From the NCBI RefSeq assembly GCF_000003855.2, contig NW_003101680.1, forward strand, positions 2,795,186 through 2,859,185: a stretch of DNA of 64,000 nucleotides, written 5' to 3'. Both the position numbers and the translations under genes were made by a program. The notes beneath the pieces were generated by a model. That model had not been told where the DNA came from. It saw nothing but the letters and a program-made list of their open reading frames with translations, and made no database searches. Each line of letters starts with the position of its first letter. The stretch's first letter is position 1. Origin of the DNA: Blastomyces gilchristii SLH14081 (taxonomy: Eukaryota > Ascomycota > Eurotiomycetes > Onygenales > Ajellomycetaceae). Shown one piece after another: positions 1 through 11,425 of this stretch.

Positions 1-773
1 TAGTCATACTAAGAATTATATAATAGAGATATTAATAACAGTGATTAAAAATAACTATTGAGATATTTGTCTCAGTCTTCTTAAAAATACAACTGATAAT
101 ACTGTGACTAACTATACTATAATAAAGAGCTTGAAGTAAAAATTGACTTTGCATTTCTGAAATGATAAATAAGGTTATATTCTCTGCATTACTTATATAA
201 TTCAACTTGTGATGCAAACACTGATAAAGAATCTTAATATGAAGATAATGAATAATAAGATAGCTGGTTCTTGAGATTAGAATGAGATAAAAGTGATTAC
301 TTAAGTATCTTTTGCATTTACTTTGTAAAAGATAATGTTTTTTAATAACACTTTTTAGTATTGCTTTTTAATAATGCTTTTTGATAATACTACTGTTAAT
401 TTTGAATAGATTGACTAATAATTTAAATATCACAGATTTGAAACATTGCTAATATAATTTATAGCTTCTCTAAATGACAACAACAATTTCATGATATTTA
501 ATAAATAAACAAATCAGTTATGTCCCTGAATATGATACAGAATGTTAGAACATGATGAAGTTCAATATATAAGAGAACTATTCATTCTCTTTAATTACAT
601 CAGATGATCAATCATTGAGTATAACACTCTAATTAAGAAAAGATTCAGATATTGACACTTTCTGATATGAAGTGAACTCAGTTGAAATACGTAATTGATT
701 TACTATTTCAGTTTTATAAGATAATAAAGACAGTCTTAATCACTTATACATGAATGCTGCAGTCAGGCTGATA

Positions 774-2625
774 TTATTTTATTATTATTATTGTTCAATT
801 ATAGATGTATGCAGTCAGAGACTATGACATCTATCTGAGAACTAAAAGTTCTCAGGGTTTTTCCTATATCTATAAAGTTAACTATTATACATTCACCAAT
901 TTCAGATATGCAAAATCAGGAAATTCCAGCTCAAAATACAAAAACTGTTTACAAATTGCTGTATTTTAACATCTTCTGATACTTTGAAATCATTTGACAA
1001 TATCATGACAAAAGAAAAGAGAACACAGTCTTAAAGATAGACACATTAAATAGATAGATAGAAAAGAATAGAAAGGAAAAAGTAAAGTAAAATAAAGAGA
1101 GACTGTAATAAAACAAATTATTAAAAGATACTATATAGCTGTTTTAACAGACTATATCTGATCAATTTCCTCCTCTTCATATTCAGATATTTCTGAATTC
1201 AGTCATTTTCTTGTAGCTGCTTGAGCTTCTGATAGAAAGTCTATTAAGTATTTAATTCCTGTCTCAGTTGAGAATAAGAATCTCATATTTAATTGATTTA
1301 GATCATACTTCTCTTTCAATCTGACTCTGAGACTATTGTATAATGCACAGTGCATTATAATATACTCAGAATTCTAATTTGCATTGCAGAATGAGCATTC
1401 TATTAAATCAAATCTATCATCAAATCTTTGTATATAAGATTTGAAATAGCTGTGTTCTAGTTTCAGCTGTATTATAGATGAGAATATTTTCTTTTTACAT
1501 TTAATTGAACAAGATTTCCACTTGGGTTTTGTTTCAAATCTTGAATAATGTATACTTTTCTTTTGTTTCTCCCAGCTTTTATTTCAGTTGTTTAAACAAG
1601 ATTCTTTTATTTTTCTCTTTATAAAAGACTAGAACATACTTTTTTTGAATAGATCTGCTTAATTCTGCACTCTTTTTTACAGCTGAATCAGCCAATTCCT
1701 TGTCATGAATATTCATATGAGCAGGAACTCAGTGCAGATGAATTATCAGCTTTGATGTTCTTCTCTTTTGAATTTTTGAAATAGAGTTTAAGATCAGTTT
1801 AAGATCCATTTGATTATTATGAATCTGACTATTTCTAAGTTTCTTTAAAGCAGCTTGACTATCAGAGAATATTCATATCTCTTTCAAACTATTTTCTCTT
1901 TTATGAGATTTTATTTTAATAAGTTTAAAAGCTTTCACTATTGCAAATAGTTCAGTGTCAAAGACTTCAGATTCACAGCCTAAATTTCAGAAATCTGAGA
2001 TAAAATTGATATTATCTTCAGTATAAGCAATGCCTGTGTCTAATCTATTCAAATTCTTATTTTTTAAGTCATCTGAATAAATCAGAATACAGTCTTTTAT
2101 ATTGATTGTAGAAATTCTCTTCAAATGCTGTTCATATTCTTTCTCTTTAGATAGTTCACTTATTTACAAGTCTATCAGAGATTCAAGCTTTTCTCTTCAG
2201 AGAGATAACTTCTCATGATCAATCTTTTCAATATTTAAAGAAGAAAATTGATTTTTAATCAGAGAGCATAGTCTGTACAGTTGAGAAGACATTTTCTTTG
2301 AAGAATTATTTTCATTTCAATCAAGAAATCTATTCCAATTCAGTTCATTTTCAGAGTTAATTGATGAAAATAAAAAAGAGACTCTTTCTCTGATTATATG
2401 ATTTGAGCTTATCTTTATAACTCTCAGAGCATAGTTCATACAGGCCTTTTCAAATCTAATAGCAGGAGAGGGAATTGAAGCTTCAATTTTCATCACTTTA
2501 ATAGGAGATGATTTGAATGCTTTTAGAATTCTTCTCAAAGCTCTGTTTTGCAGACTTTGAAAGAGTTCAGTGAAATTTCCTTAATTATTTTATCAAACTT
2601 GAACTTCATAATCAGCTACAGAGGT
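774..2625 (-). mobile_element. L1: 5'-truncated Tad1-like LINE
   Basis: Non-LTR retrotransposon copy on the minus strand. Its 3' tail is a TTA-rich run at about 774-800, and the body extends to 2625. A 12-bp target duplication, GTCAGGCTGATA, flanks it at 762-773 and 2626-2637, which fixes both ends. It contains only the C-terminal part of ORF2: the RNase H domain (about 2140-1690) and the terminal CCHC-like knuckle (about 1400-1340). It corresponds closely to L4 but carries several TGA/TAA/TAG stops and Gly/Trp losses, so it is older than L4. Confidence 0.9.
1150..2560 (-). pseudogene. L1 ORF2 C-terminal relic (RNase H, zinc knuckle)
   Basis: Decayed equivalent of the 461-residue L4 reading frame. 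The opening RILKAFKSSPIKVMKIEAS is at about 2535-2480. The RNase H segment (IYSDDLKN in place of IYSDGSKN) falls near 2075-2050, and the Cys/His knuckle near 1400-1345. In-frame stops replace former Trp codons, for example in the NRFLD.NE region near 2320. It cannot encode a functional enzyme. Confidence 0.8.
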
Positions 2626-4213
2626 GTCAGGCTGATAAGTATGTAACAGTTTATTTACTTATCTTGAGAAGTAGTTAAATTATTTAAAAAGAAATTCAGT
2701 CTGAGATGATGCCATAGCACAGACTATATTTAAATATCACAGATTTGAAACATTGCTAATATAATTTATATCTTCTCTAAATAACAACAACAATTTCATG
2801 ATATTTAACAAATAAACAAATTAGTTATATCCCTGAATATGATACAGAATATTAGAACATGATGAAGTTCAATATATAAGATAACTATTCATTCTCTTTA
2901 CTTACATCAGATGATCAATCATTGAGTATAACACTCTAATTAAGAAAAGATTCAGATATTGAAACTTTCAGATATGAAGTAAACTCAGTTGAAATATGTG
3001 ATTTATTTAATATTTCAGTTTTATAAGATAATAAAGACAGTTTTAATCACTTATACATCAATGCTGCACTCAGTCTGATGAGTGTATAACAGTTTATTTA
3101 CTCATCTTGAGAAGCAGTTGAATCAGTTAAAAAGAAATTCACTCTGAGATGATACTATAGCACAGGCTATTATTGCTGTAAGAAATAAACTGATATATTA
3201 TTACAGTAAAACTGAATAATCTTTTACAGAGTACTATGCTGTAGCAGCTCTACTAGATCTCTCTTATTAAGTTAATATCTACACTTCTCAAGATTGAACA
3301 GAGAACAAATGAGACTTATATATTAAATTAATCTGAGACTACTATAATATCAACTATCAGAGATTTGAATAAGCAGATATTAGAGATGTGAAGACAGTGA
3401 AATACAATTCTCTAGTAAGTAACAAACAATCTTTGATAACACTTTATATTATATAGAACTATAATACTAACTTTGAGACAGAACTTGCATACATTGATTG
3501 CAACTGAAAATCAGGCACAACTACATGCATATAAACAGAATTTGACTGCTATCTTCAAGATAATTTAATAAATTTACACACTAAATCAAGTCTAGAGGTA
3601 TAAAAAATTGTTGAGAGTATATATTCAACTGTTATACTGATGATATATGATATTCTGATAATTTTATTTACAGAGATTAGAATGAAGTGAAGGTTCAACT
3701 CAAGCTGAGATATTTATCACTATTACTGAAAACAATTATAAGAAGAAATAATCAAGAAACTCATGATTGTAAAATATGAAATTATCAGACAGTTTAATAT
3801 CTCTGATCACAGTATATCAGAGAAGTGTAGTTTTCATAAGAAAGTAAAGAATAAACTTATACAAGAATGTATTTAATTATTTTATAAGTGTTATCAATAA
3901 TCATTACTAAATTCTGATTATATAAGCAATCACTGAATGAACTGAATAAGACTGAATTTAATCTTCAGTCTCAGTCTCATTCTGATTTTGAAAGAATGAT
4001 TATGTTTCACAGTTTATTATGAAAAATTACTCTCATTTCACTGTTCTTATATTAAATCTGATTATGTTTCACATCATTTCTCTCAGAAATGATTCATTTT
4101 CAGATTTTTTTGATACTTGATTCTGATGAGACTCATGTCAAGAAATATATGAGATCAGATTAAATGAGATCAAATGTGAAATTCATGATTTCACTGATCA
4201 GTATAATGATACT

Positions 4214-4777
4214 GCCTCACTAATGAAGAGATAGTAATAGAGAAATCTGAAGAGTTTCATCAGAAGAATCTTGAGAAAAAGATAGAGTTAATATACTGTA
4301 TAGCAGATAGCTGAAACTTAAGAACAGATAAAGAAGTCATCACTCTCACTGCAAAATCAGCAGCAGTATCTGTTATTGAAGATAAATGAACATAACATCT
4401 CTTTACAGATTGTAAGAATGTCTTTTCAGAAACAGAAGGAGTGCAGTTTTCTAACATTAAAATATAACATGAGATCTGTTTTGAAGATAATATAACAGTG
4501 CTGTATGAGTCTCTTTACAACTTGTCTGTAAACAAATTGAATGTTCTACACAAATATCTTGAGAAAGCATAATTGAAGAACTGAATACACTCATTGAAGA
4601 GTCTGGCAGAGGCACTCATACTATTTGTACTTGAGAAGAATGATAGGCTATATCTATGTGTAGACTACAGAGATCTTAATAAGATAATAGTTAAGAATTA
4701 CTATTCATTATCATTAATTTATAAGATGATTGATCAATTATCTGAAGCAAAGATGTTCTCAAACATTGATATACAAG
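4214..4777 (+). pseudogene. Ty3/gypsy reverse transcriptase fragment (family C)
   Basis: Remnant of a third gypsy family. It reads LYLCVDYRDLNKIIVKNYY followed by SLSLIYKMIDQLSEAKMF (about 4640-4765), the fingers part of Ty3/gypsy RT (LRLCVDYR.LN..TIKN.YPLPLI). Upstream, with Trp/stop substitution, KNWIHSLKSLAEA matches the conserved pre-RT segment. The frame runs straight into the B3 5' LTR at 4778, so B3 inserted in this RT gene at the IDIQ position. The hAT-1 right end abuts the fragment on the left. The RT palm (YxDD) is not found in the window. The sequence differs from the RTs of families A and B. Confidence 0.8.
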
Positions 4778-5131
4778 TGTGGCGGGCTGTGTCTGATCAA
4801 TTATATAGACTATTTCATTACACTTCATAGATTCCGCTGAAAGCTCTGATTCTCAGCCATTCTCAATCACTGATTCTCAGTCGCCACGAACGCGTACGAA
4901 CAGGTATGCTCTTATTCTCAGCCATTCTCAATTGCTGATTCTCAGCTGTCAGGATCATGTAATAATTCTCTCACTCTGAAGCTTCACTGCATACATCACA
5001 TATGCATATAAATATTCACTTTAATTGCTAATTCTCACACTTTCTCTTTCTTTTTCTTCTTTAATGTTTTTCATTTTGTTATATAAGATCTATAAATATT
5101 ATGCTGATCTATTTAGTGTAGACTTCTTATA
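4778..5131 (+). repeat. B3 5' LTR (long, 354-bp variant)
   Basis: Starts TGTGGCGGGCTG and ends CTTCTTATA (decayed TCTTACA). This is the reverse complement of the family B LTRs at 13296, 25901, 52502 and 57911. The extra length comes from a repeated CTTATTCTCAGCCATTCTCAA block. It retains CG and GG dinucleotides better than the adjoining internal region. ACAAG at 4773-4777 is the likely left target duplication. It shares private sequence (GAAAGCTCTGATTCT) with the LTR at 29338-29640, so both probably belong to one element. Confidence 0.8.
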
Positions 5132-6049
5132 CTTGAAAAATATTTATTATCTTCTTATTAGAAATGATTACTTATCAAGAAGATATTCAAACATGTAACA
5201 ATATATAAGAAATAGAAAATGATTGAACAGTTCAACAGACACTGAGTTCTTAGATAGAAGCTTGCTTATCAGTTACTCTGACTCTGTAATAACATCTTAC
5301 AAATAATAAAGAATGTCAGTGAAAGACTCAAGAGTTCTGATATTTTAGATGTATAAAATATTCATATAATTACACTTCTTCAGATTTTACAGATATCATA
5401 TATCTGATAAATAATAACTATGTCTAACAATAATATGAAAGAACTCTTAAATATGAGTATAGATATAATATCACAGTAGCTCTCAACAATGTTAAAATTA
5501 CAATAACAATAAATATTTAATATGCATGTAAATCAATAACTTCAATACAAGAAAATTCAATGATTAACTTATATAATTTCAACTCTAACAGAATTAAATA
5601 CAATACAAGCACTGAAAGAATACTTAGATGCTTCTGTATATTTTAATGGATCTGATCTCACTCTCTACTCATTATAAAGGTTAGAAATGCTCGCGAAACT
5701 GAGTGTAGATAAAGATGCTATTAATTGACTAATCAATCAAGATTGATATATTAATGAACAATTGAAGAATTACATAAAACAGAAGTGTCATTTATGAATG
5801 AAAGCATGTGAATCAGTATTGTGAAGATCTGATAATATCATCAAGCATCTTCATATTCTGGTTCAAGACACTGTTACATAACAGAAAGTGTTAAATTGAT
5901 TACAGAGTATCTGACAGAGAAATACTTCTCTTACAATATTTATTTCTGACTTTAACACTAAGATTCTAGAAGCAGGTGATTAATCTTAGAAGAATTGAAT
6001 CAAGATTAACATGCTCAAGAAGATATTAACTTTTAAACTCTTATAGATA
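5132..6049 (+). pseudogene. B3 gag relic
   Basis: Internal region directly downstream of the 5' LTR. It is collinear with the reverse complement of 56960-57900 in B2 and 24970-25890 in B1. Short readable stretches such as EYLDASVYFNGSDLTLYSL (about 5620-5675), MLAKLSVDKDAINWLINQD and a following Lys-rich helix resemble the structural gag of chromovirus-like gypsy elements. It ends abruptly at about 6049, where LINE L2 starts. About 1 kb of gag/protease between here and the pol part at 11426 is missing compared with B2. Confidence 0.65.
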
Positions 6050-6059
6050 AAAATAGAAG

Positions 6060-8510
6060 TACCGCAAGAATCTTCAATCACACTCATTTTATTTGCAATA
6101 TACACTGCATATCTATGCAAAAATAGAGATATGAAAATAGTGCGATCTCCGAGTTATGTGAATGACTAGACTGGCCGCCGGGACCATGAATTTCACTGAT
6201 CTCATACATTTCTTGGCATGAATTCCGCTGGGACTAGTCATTAAAAAAACATGCAAAGTGACTATATATGAGATGTTAAAATGGAACCATGACTTGAAAA
6301 AAATGAGAAAGTGGTTTCATTTGATTCTATTTAGTCCCATTCTTGGCATAAAGTTACTATTTTTAGATATTTTAAGGTTTTTTTAGACTATTTTTAATTT
6401 TTTAAAAAGTAACACTTTTTGATAACACTCAAATGAGATTTAAAGTCATTTAAAGCAATAAAAATAATTTAAATTGAGAAGTGGAAATCATGATCTCATT
6501 TGAAAAATGTGACAAGAGTAGACAGTAAGTCTCACTGAGACAGTATGAGACTACTATCTAATGTTAAAACTGTGTAATGGGATCGGTCGAATTGGTAATG
6601 AAACTATCAAAAAATCTGATCCTGGTCTCAGACACGGTTACACGGTCAGTCTATGAATGATATTGGTCTAGTCTACAGCTCAAAAACTATCAAAGAGAAT
6701 TTGAAAGTGATTGAAAAAGCAGCAAAGAAAATCTTTGTTAGGGCAGATATCAATCAAATTCAATTTGATATGAATAAAACTTATTTAATTCATTTCTTTT
6801 CTAGATTCAATGAGAAAGAGCTATGTCTAACTCTTTTAAATAGAGAGATTAAACCCAGTTCAAATGTCAAATAATTAGAAGCATGGTTACACTTCAAGTT
6901 GAATTTTAAATATTATATTCAACAAAGAACTATCAAGGTAGAAAGACTATTGAACAATATAGTCAGATTATCAAATACAGAGAGAGATCTAACCTTCCAG
7001 GCTATGAGACAGTTATATATAGCCTGTATTACCTCAGTAGCTAATTAAGAAGTTCAAGTTTAATGAAATAATAAAGGAAATTTCACTGAACTCTTTCAAA
7101 GTCTGCAAAACAGAGCTTTGAGAAGAATTCTGAAAGCATTCAAATCATCTTCTATTAAAGTAATTGAAATTGAAGCTTCAATTCTCTCTTCTGCTATTAG
7201 ATTTGAAAAGGTCTATATGAACTATGCTCTGAGAGTTATAAAGATGAGCTTAAATCATATAATCAGAGAAAGAGTCTCTTCTTCATTTTCATCAATTAAC
7301 TCTGAAAGTGAACTGAATTGAAATAGATTTCTTGATTAGAAGGAAAATAATTGTTTAAAGAAAATGTCTTCTTGACTATACAGACTATACTCACTGATTA
7401 AAAATCAATTTTCTTCTTTAAATATTGAAAAAGTTGATCATGAGAAGATAACTCTCTGAAGAGAAAAGCTTGAATCTCTTATAGACTATGAAATAAGTAA
7501 ACTATCTAAAGAGAAAGAATATGAACAGCATTTGAAGAGAATTTCTACAATTAATATAGAAGACTATATTCTGATTTATTCAGATAACTTAAAAAATGAG
7601 AATTTACATAGATTAGACACAGACATTGCTTATACTGAAGACAATAGCAATTGTATTACACATTTCTGAAATTTAGACTGTGAATCTGAAGTCTTTGATA
7701 CTGAACTATTTATAATAATGAACGCTTTCAAACTCATTAAAATAAAATCTTATAAAAGAGAAAATAGTTTGAAAGTGATATAGACATTCTCTGATAGTTA
7801 AGCTGCTTTAAAAAGACTTAGAAATAGTCAGATTCATAATGATCAAATAAATCTTGAACTGATTTTAATCTCTGTTTTAAAAATTCAAAAGAGAAGAATA
7901 TTAAAACTGATAATTCATCTGCACTAAGTTTCTGCTCATATGAATATTCATGACAATGAATTGACTGATTCAGCTGTAAAAAAGAGTTCAGAATTAAGCA
8001 GATCTATTCAAAAAATTATGTTCTGATCTTTTATAAAGAGAAAGATAAAAGAATCTTGTTTAAATAAGTGAAATAAAAGCTGGCAGAAATAAAAGAAGAG
8101 TATACATTATTCAAGATTTGAAATAAAATCCAAGTGAAAATCTTGTTCAATTAAATGTAAAAAGAAAATATTCTCATCTATAATACAGCTGAAACTAGAA
8201 TATGTCTATTTCAAATCTTATATGCAAAGATTTGATGATAGATTTGATTCAATAGAATGCTCATTCTGCAATACAAATGAGAATTCTGAGTATATTGTAA
8301 TGCACTGTACATTATACAATAGTCTCAGAGTCAGATTGAGATAGAAGTATGATCTAAATCAATGAAATATGAGATTCTTATTCTCAACTGAGATATAAAT
8401 TAAATACTTAATAGACTTTCTATCGGAAACTCAAGAAGCTACAAGAAAATAACTAAATTCAGATATATCTGAATATGAACAGAAGAAAATCGATCAGATA
8501 TAGTCTGTTA
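6060..8510 (+). pseudogene. L2 ORF2 relic: RT C-terminus, RNase H, zinc knuckle
   Basis: Starts in LINE RT with VPQESSITLILFAIYTAYL (about 6060-6115), matching the GvPQGSplSpiLF block. It continues to SYVND (about 6149-6165), the equivalent of the Y-x-DD catalytic block, where m1 interrupts. After m1 it resumes at 6654 as MNDIGLVYSSKTIKENLKVI. RNase H (SDNLKNENLHRLDTDIAYTED in decayed form, about 7580-7640) and the CSFCNTNENSE-like knuckle (about 8255-8300) follow. Several in-frame stops occur. L3, which lacks m1, shows the uninterrupted sequence. Confidence 0.8.
6167..6653. mobile_element. m1: short non-autonomous hAT copy (487 bp) in L2
   Basis: Begins TAGACTGGCCGCCGGGACCA and ends CACGGTCAGTCTA, giving an imperfect terminal inverted repeat. 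The 8-bp target duplications are TGAATGAC (6159-6166) and TGAATGAT (6654-6661), which differ by one C/T transition. The empty site is visible in L3 at about 35495-35520. No coding capacity. Confidence 0.93.
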
Positions 8511-8899
8511 AAACAGCTATATACTATCTTTTGATAATTTGTTTTGTTACAGTCTCTCTTTACTTTAATTTTTTCTTTCTATTCTTTTCTATCTATCTTT
8601 TTAATATTTCTATCTTTAAGACTGTGTTCTCTTTTCTTTTGTCATGATATTATCAAATGATTTCAAAGTATCAGAAGATGTTAAAATACTACAATTTGTA
8701 AACAGTTTTTGTATTCTGAGCTGGAATTTTCTGATTTTGCATATCTGAAATTGGCGAATGTATAATAGTTCACTTTATAGATATAGGAAAAACCCTGAGA
8801 ACTAAAGATTCTCAGGTAGATGTCATAGTCTCTGACTGCATACATCTATAATTGAAGAATAATAATAATAATAAGTATTATAGACATGATAGTATTTAA

Positions 8900-9601
8900 T
8901 ATTAATATAATATATATTACAGATAATCTCTCACTAACTTTCTTTCAGAGATATCTGACTTTACAGCTTATAATAGTAACAGTATACAGAAGAGTAGTGT
9001 CTTTCAGATATGTATATATAGAGAGAAATATGTAATTTAAAATAGTCTTTATAATCACGGTAAGAGTAATCTCTCAAATATCATAAATAAAGTAGATAAG
9101 GTGATTAATTGCTACTGTATAGAATTTTTAATCATTCTCATCAATTATTTCAAATTTAATTATTGAGTGATTCTTATTATAAAAGAGTATAAAGTTAAAT
9201 TCTTCCTCAATAAGTTAGCTGAAGCTTAAGAGATTGCAGAAAACTGTTAATAACTAGTAAATATTCTGCAGATTTAATTTCATTTCATTTTTATAAATAC
9301 AGATCTTATTAGTACTAGTTGATATAATCAGCTCATTATTAATTTCTTCTGCAAAGTTAAGTTCTTCTTTATTATCTGAAGTATGTATATATTTAAATAC
9401 ACTTTTATCAGATAACATGATGTAGAAAGCTGCAGTGTTTAAATATTATAAAAAGTCTCTATATATTATTAACAGAGTTTTCTCACTTATTACAGATAGA
9501 TCTTTTACAGTTCTTACAAAGCTATCATTCTTCACTTTTTTCTCTGAAGTAATTGATATGTTATCATTTCTGTGATTGAGTCTTTTAGTTCTTATAGTAG
9601 C
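8900..9601 (-). pseudogene. copia protease-region relic
   Basis: After m2 the minus strand reads TIRTKRLNHRNDNISITSEK, then a region ending DFL.YLNTAAFYIMLSDKSV (about 9465-9390). The latter matches the copia protease start (W.lDsGAs.HmT.d...F), with Asp changed to Asn. It is followed by a segment resembling VLYVP....NLLSvs.L..kGf (about 9290-9180). The order gag knuckle, protease, pre-integrase is typical of Ty1/copia and excludes gypsy families A and B. The Asp-to-Asn change and the stops make it non-functional. Confidence 0.7.
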
Positions 9602-10107
9602 TGGACTGGCTGCTGAGATCATAAATTTCATATTTAATTTCATTTGATCTGATCTCATACATTTCTTAGTATGAATTCCGCTGAGACTAGTTATTAAAAA
9701 AACATGCAAAGTGACTATATATCAGATATCAAAATGAGATCATAACTTAGAAAAAATATAAAAGTGATTTCATTTAATTTCATTTAGTTTTATTCTTAGT
9801 ATAAAGTTACTATATTTAGACATTCTAAGATTTTTTTTACACTATTTTTAATTTTTTAAAAAGTAACACTTTTTGATAATGCTCAAATGAGATTTAAAGT
9901 CATATAACACAATAAAAATAATTTAAATTGAGAAGTGAAAATCATGATCTTATTTGAAAAATGTGATAAGAGTAGACAGTATGTCTCACTGAGAGAGTAT
10001 AAAACTACTATCTAATCTTAAAACTGTGTAATGAAATCTGTTAAATTAATAATGAGATTATTAAATATTCTGATTCTGATCTCAGACACAATCACATAGT
10101 CAGTCTA
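9602..10107. mobile_element. m2: short non-autonomous hAT copy (506 bp) in the copia relic
   Basis: Ends TGGACTGGCTGCTG... and ...CATAGTCAGTCTA. Identical 8-bp target duplications ATAGTAGC lie at 9594-9601 and 10108-10115. The same internal signature as the other copies is present (AACACTTTTTGATAA near 9865-9880). It is heavily transition-mutated internally. Confidence 0.93.
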
Positions 10108-10115
10108 ATAGTAGC

Positions 10116-11080
10116 AGACTATCTCAGTGTAATCTGAGTAACTGCAGTATTTACATTTGAGATCTGAGTTAAATATATCTTCTCATTGAATATAGAGAGT
10201 GTTTTCTCTTCAATTATCTATAAACTGCTGGTTCTTGAGCTTGTCAGTATTCTTTTTCTTATTATTTTCTTTTTCAGCTTCTTTCACTGATATTTTCTTT
10301 TTACTATCACTTAGTCTGATAACTGTCTTATAGTAAATAAGATTATTAATAAGATTATTAAGATTACTCTCAGAAACAGATATTTTTGAAATTTCGTACT
10401 ATAGATTCTTAAGATAGATTTAAATGAATATTTGTATATAAGTCTTCAGATTATAAAAAAATTATTAAGTGAGAAAGTCTTTGAATATTAATCACCTGTA
10501 TATATTAATTTTATTTATTATTACTTATCAGTGATTTGTATACATTGTAATATTACTTTCATAATTAATAATTAATATAGTAGTAATCTTATTATATAAT
10601 TTAAATTAGAGACTTACTCAGTGCATTTAATATTTTAATTTAACTATCTCTTATAATACAGCAGTTGATTTCATTCTGATAACACTATTCTTATTAGTCT
10701 GATTAAGTTTGAATCAAGTAAATGTTTATAGCTAAGTCTTTATTGAGTTTTATATATACTTTTATAATCAGCTTTTTTTGTATTATCAGATTTTTAAATT
10801 ATCACTTATAAGTTAAGTATTGAGAGAAAGCTTCTCATTCACAAGAATGTGAGATATATCAATCAAAACTAATTTTAATTCAACTTCACAGTGTCAGATA
10901 TTATATTCTTTCAGCTCTGAGAGCTTTGTAATAATCTTCATTTCAATATGACTGTAATCATTCTTGACTTCGCGGAATTTATCTGTTTCAGTGACTGGGT
11001 TGGCCGCGGTGAGGTTGAGATTTATTCCCTGTTTTCATAGTCATTGGTAATGAGTGACGTTCAATGTGTCTGCTTCAGAG
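10116..11080 (-). pseudogene. copia gag relic with CCHC knuckle
   Basis: Reading on the minus strand from about 11060, an N-terminal stretch NPVTETDKFREVKNDYSHIE leads into KLSELKEYNIWHCEVELKLV (about 10925-10866), resembling the start of UBN2-type copia gag. The middle is helical and studded with stops at former Trp positions. Near its end, CKYCSYSDYTEIVC (about 10165-10124) has the spacing of a CCHC zinc knuckle with the His changed to Tyr, which a single C-to-T transition would explain. The first about 100 bp (10968-11090) retain many CG, CC and GG dinucleotides, unlike the rest. The frame continues across m2 into the protease region. Confidence 0.7.
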
Positions 11081-11146
11081 AACTCTGTTTCTGATAAAGA
11101 AGTGAAGTATGCTATTATTTCAGTAATCTCATCAGCAGCGCTATTT

Positions 11147-11199
11147 TAATTGAGACTATCTTGATTAAGACTATCTTAATTGTGACTATCTTAAGTGAC
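11147..11199. repeat. Short tandem repeat, unit about 16 bp, 3 copies
   Basis: GACTATCTT followed by (A/G)ATT and a variable linker is repeated three times, with a fourth partial match ahead of it. It lies upstream of the copia gag relic. No function is assigned. Confidence 0.6.
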
Positions 11200-11425
11200 T
11201 GTGAAGTCTTCTATTAAGAGAAGATCTTCTTTCTCTCTTGAACTTATGTTATAATCTGTATTTTTTTTGATTCAAACTTTTCAAGCTGTCTGAGGTGATG
11301 ATTGCAGCTTAAGTGACTCTCATTCAGAAGTATTGTGTGTACGCATTAACCATGTTGAATATCTTCTATTTATGTAAGAATGCAGAGATTGCTTGTAAAC
11401 TTGTTCTGAAAGTCTGTAGTAAGTT

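Larger units (their letters stand above)
423..3170 (+). repeat. Tandem duplication of about 440 bp inside hAT-1
   Basis: The segment 423-773 plus 2638-2728 (continuous before L1 inserted) is repeated directly after itself at 2729-3170. Both copies start with TTTAAATATCACAGATTTG and end with GCACAG(A/G)CTAT. hAT-2 at 59300-59770 has only one copy, so this is a local duplication. L1 inserted into the first copy after the duplication or independently of it. Confidence 0.8.
1..3480 (+). pseudogene. hAT transposase relic (interrupted)
   Basis: Broken hAT transposase. With TGA/TAG read as former Trp codons, the left part (about 60-240) gives a stretch with TDNTVTNYTI followed by YIIQLVMQTLIKNL. 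This corresponds to the DNAsNN and C.aHilNLvvq.llk motifs of the RNase-H-like hAT core. The C-terminal part (about 3225-3460) reads YYAVAALLDLSY.VNIYTSQD, the typical hAT dimerisation region (YYAAv.LdPryK..yFe). Catalytic residues cannot be verified because of frame breaks, the L1 insertion and the internal duplication. The domain order is visible in the sequence; function is lost. The N-terminal half lies beyond the window but is visible in the hAT-2 copy. Confidence 0.75.
1..4205 (+). mobile_element. hAT-1: transposase-bearing hAT relic, 5' end outside the window
   Basis: This is a decayed hAT-superfamily DNA transposon in + orientation. Its right terminus ends GTCAGTATA-like at 4205, preceded by the same sub-terminal block (about 4110-4205) found at the ends of hAT-2 and the short copies. 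ATGATACT at 4206-4213 is the expected right 8-bp target duplication; the left copy lies outside the window. LINE L1 sits at 774-2625, and a segment of about 440 bp is tandemly duplicated. The order of motifs matches the reverse complement of 58295-60200, so the two relics are the same family. Confidence 0.8.
6050..8877 (+). mobile_element. L2: 5'-truncated LINE containing m1
   Basis: Tad1-like LINE on the plus strand, truncated within the RT domain and ending in a short AAT tail at about 8857-8874. It contains the short hAT copy m1 at 6167-6653. Just upstream of the tail lies the hairpin GAGAACTAAAGATTCTC (about 8798-8814), also seen in the other copies. A weak 9-bp repeat, TTATAGATA (6041-6049) and TTATAGACA (8878-8886), may be its target duplication. 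The left flank is B3 gag but the right flank is copia, so a rearrangement or a pre-existing junction is required. Confidence 0.8.
8877..11425 (-). mobile_element. Ty1/copia relic (gag and protease part)
   Basis: A minus-strand copia element recognised from gag, a zinc knuckle and the protease region. It is interrupted by m2 (9602-10107). Its integrase, RT and RNase H are absent; LINE L2 adjoins its downstream end. No LTR was identified. The part upstream of gag, 11100-11425, holds three imperfect 16-bp direct repeats and then joins B3 pol at about 11426. Confidence 0.7.
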
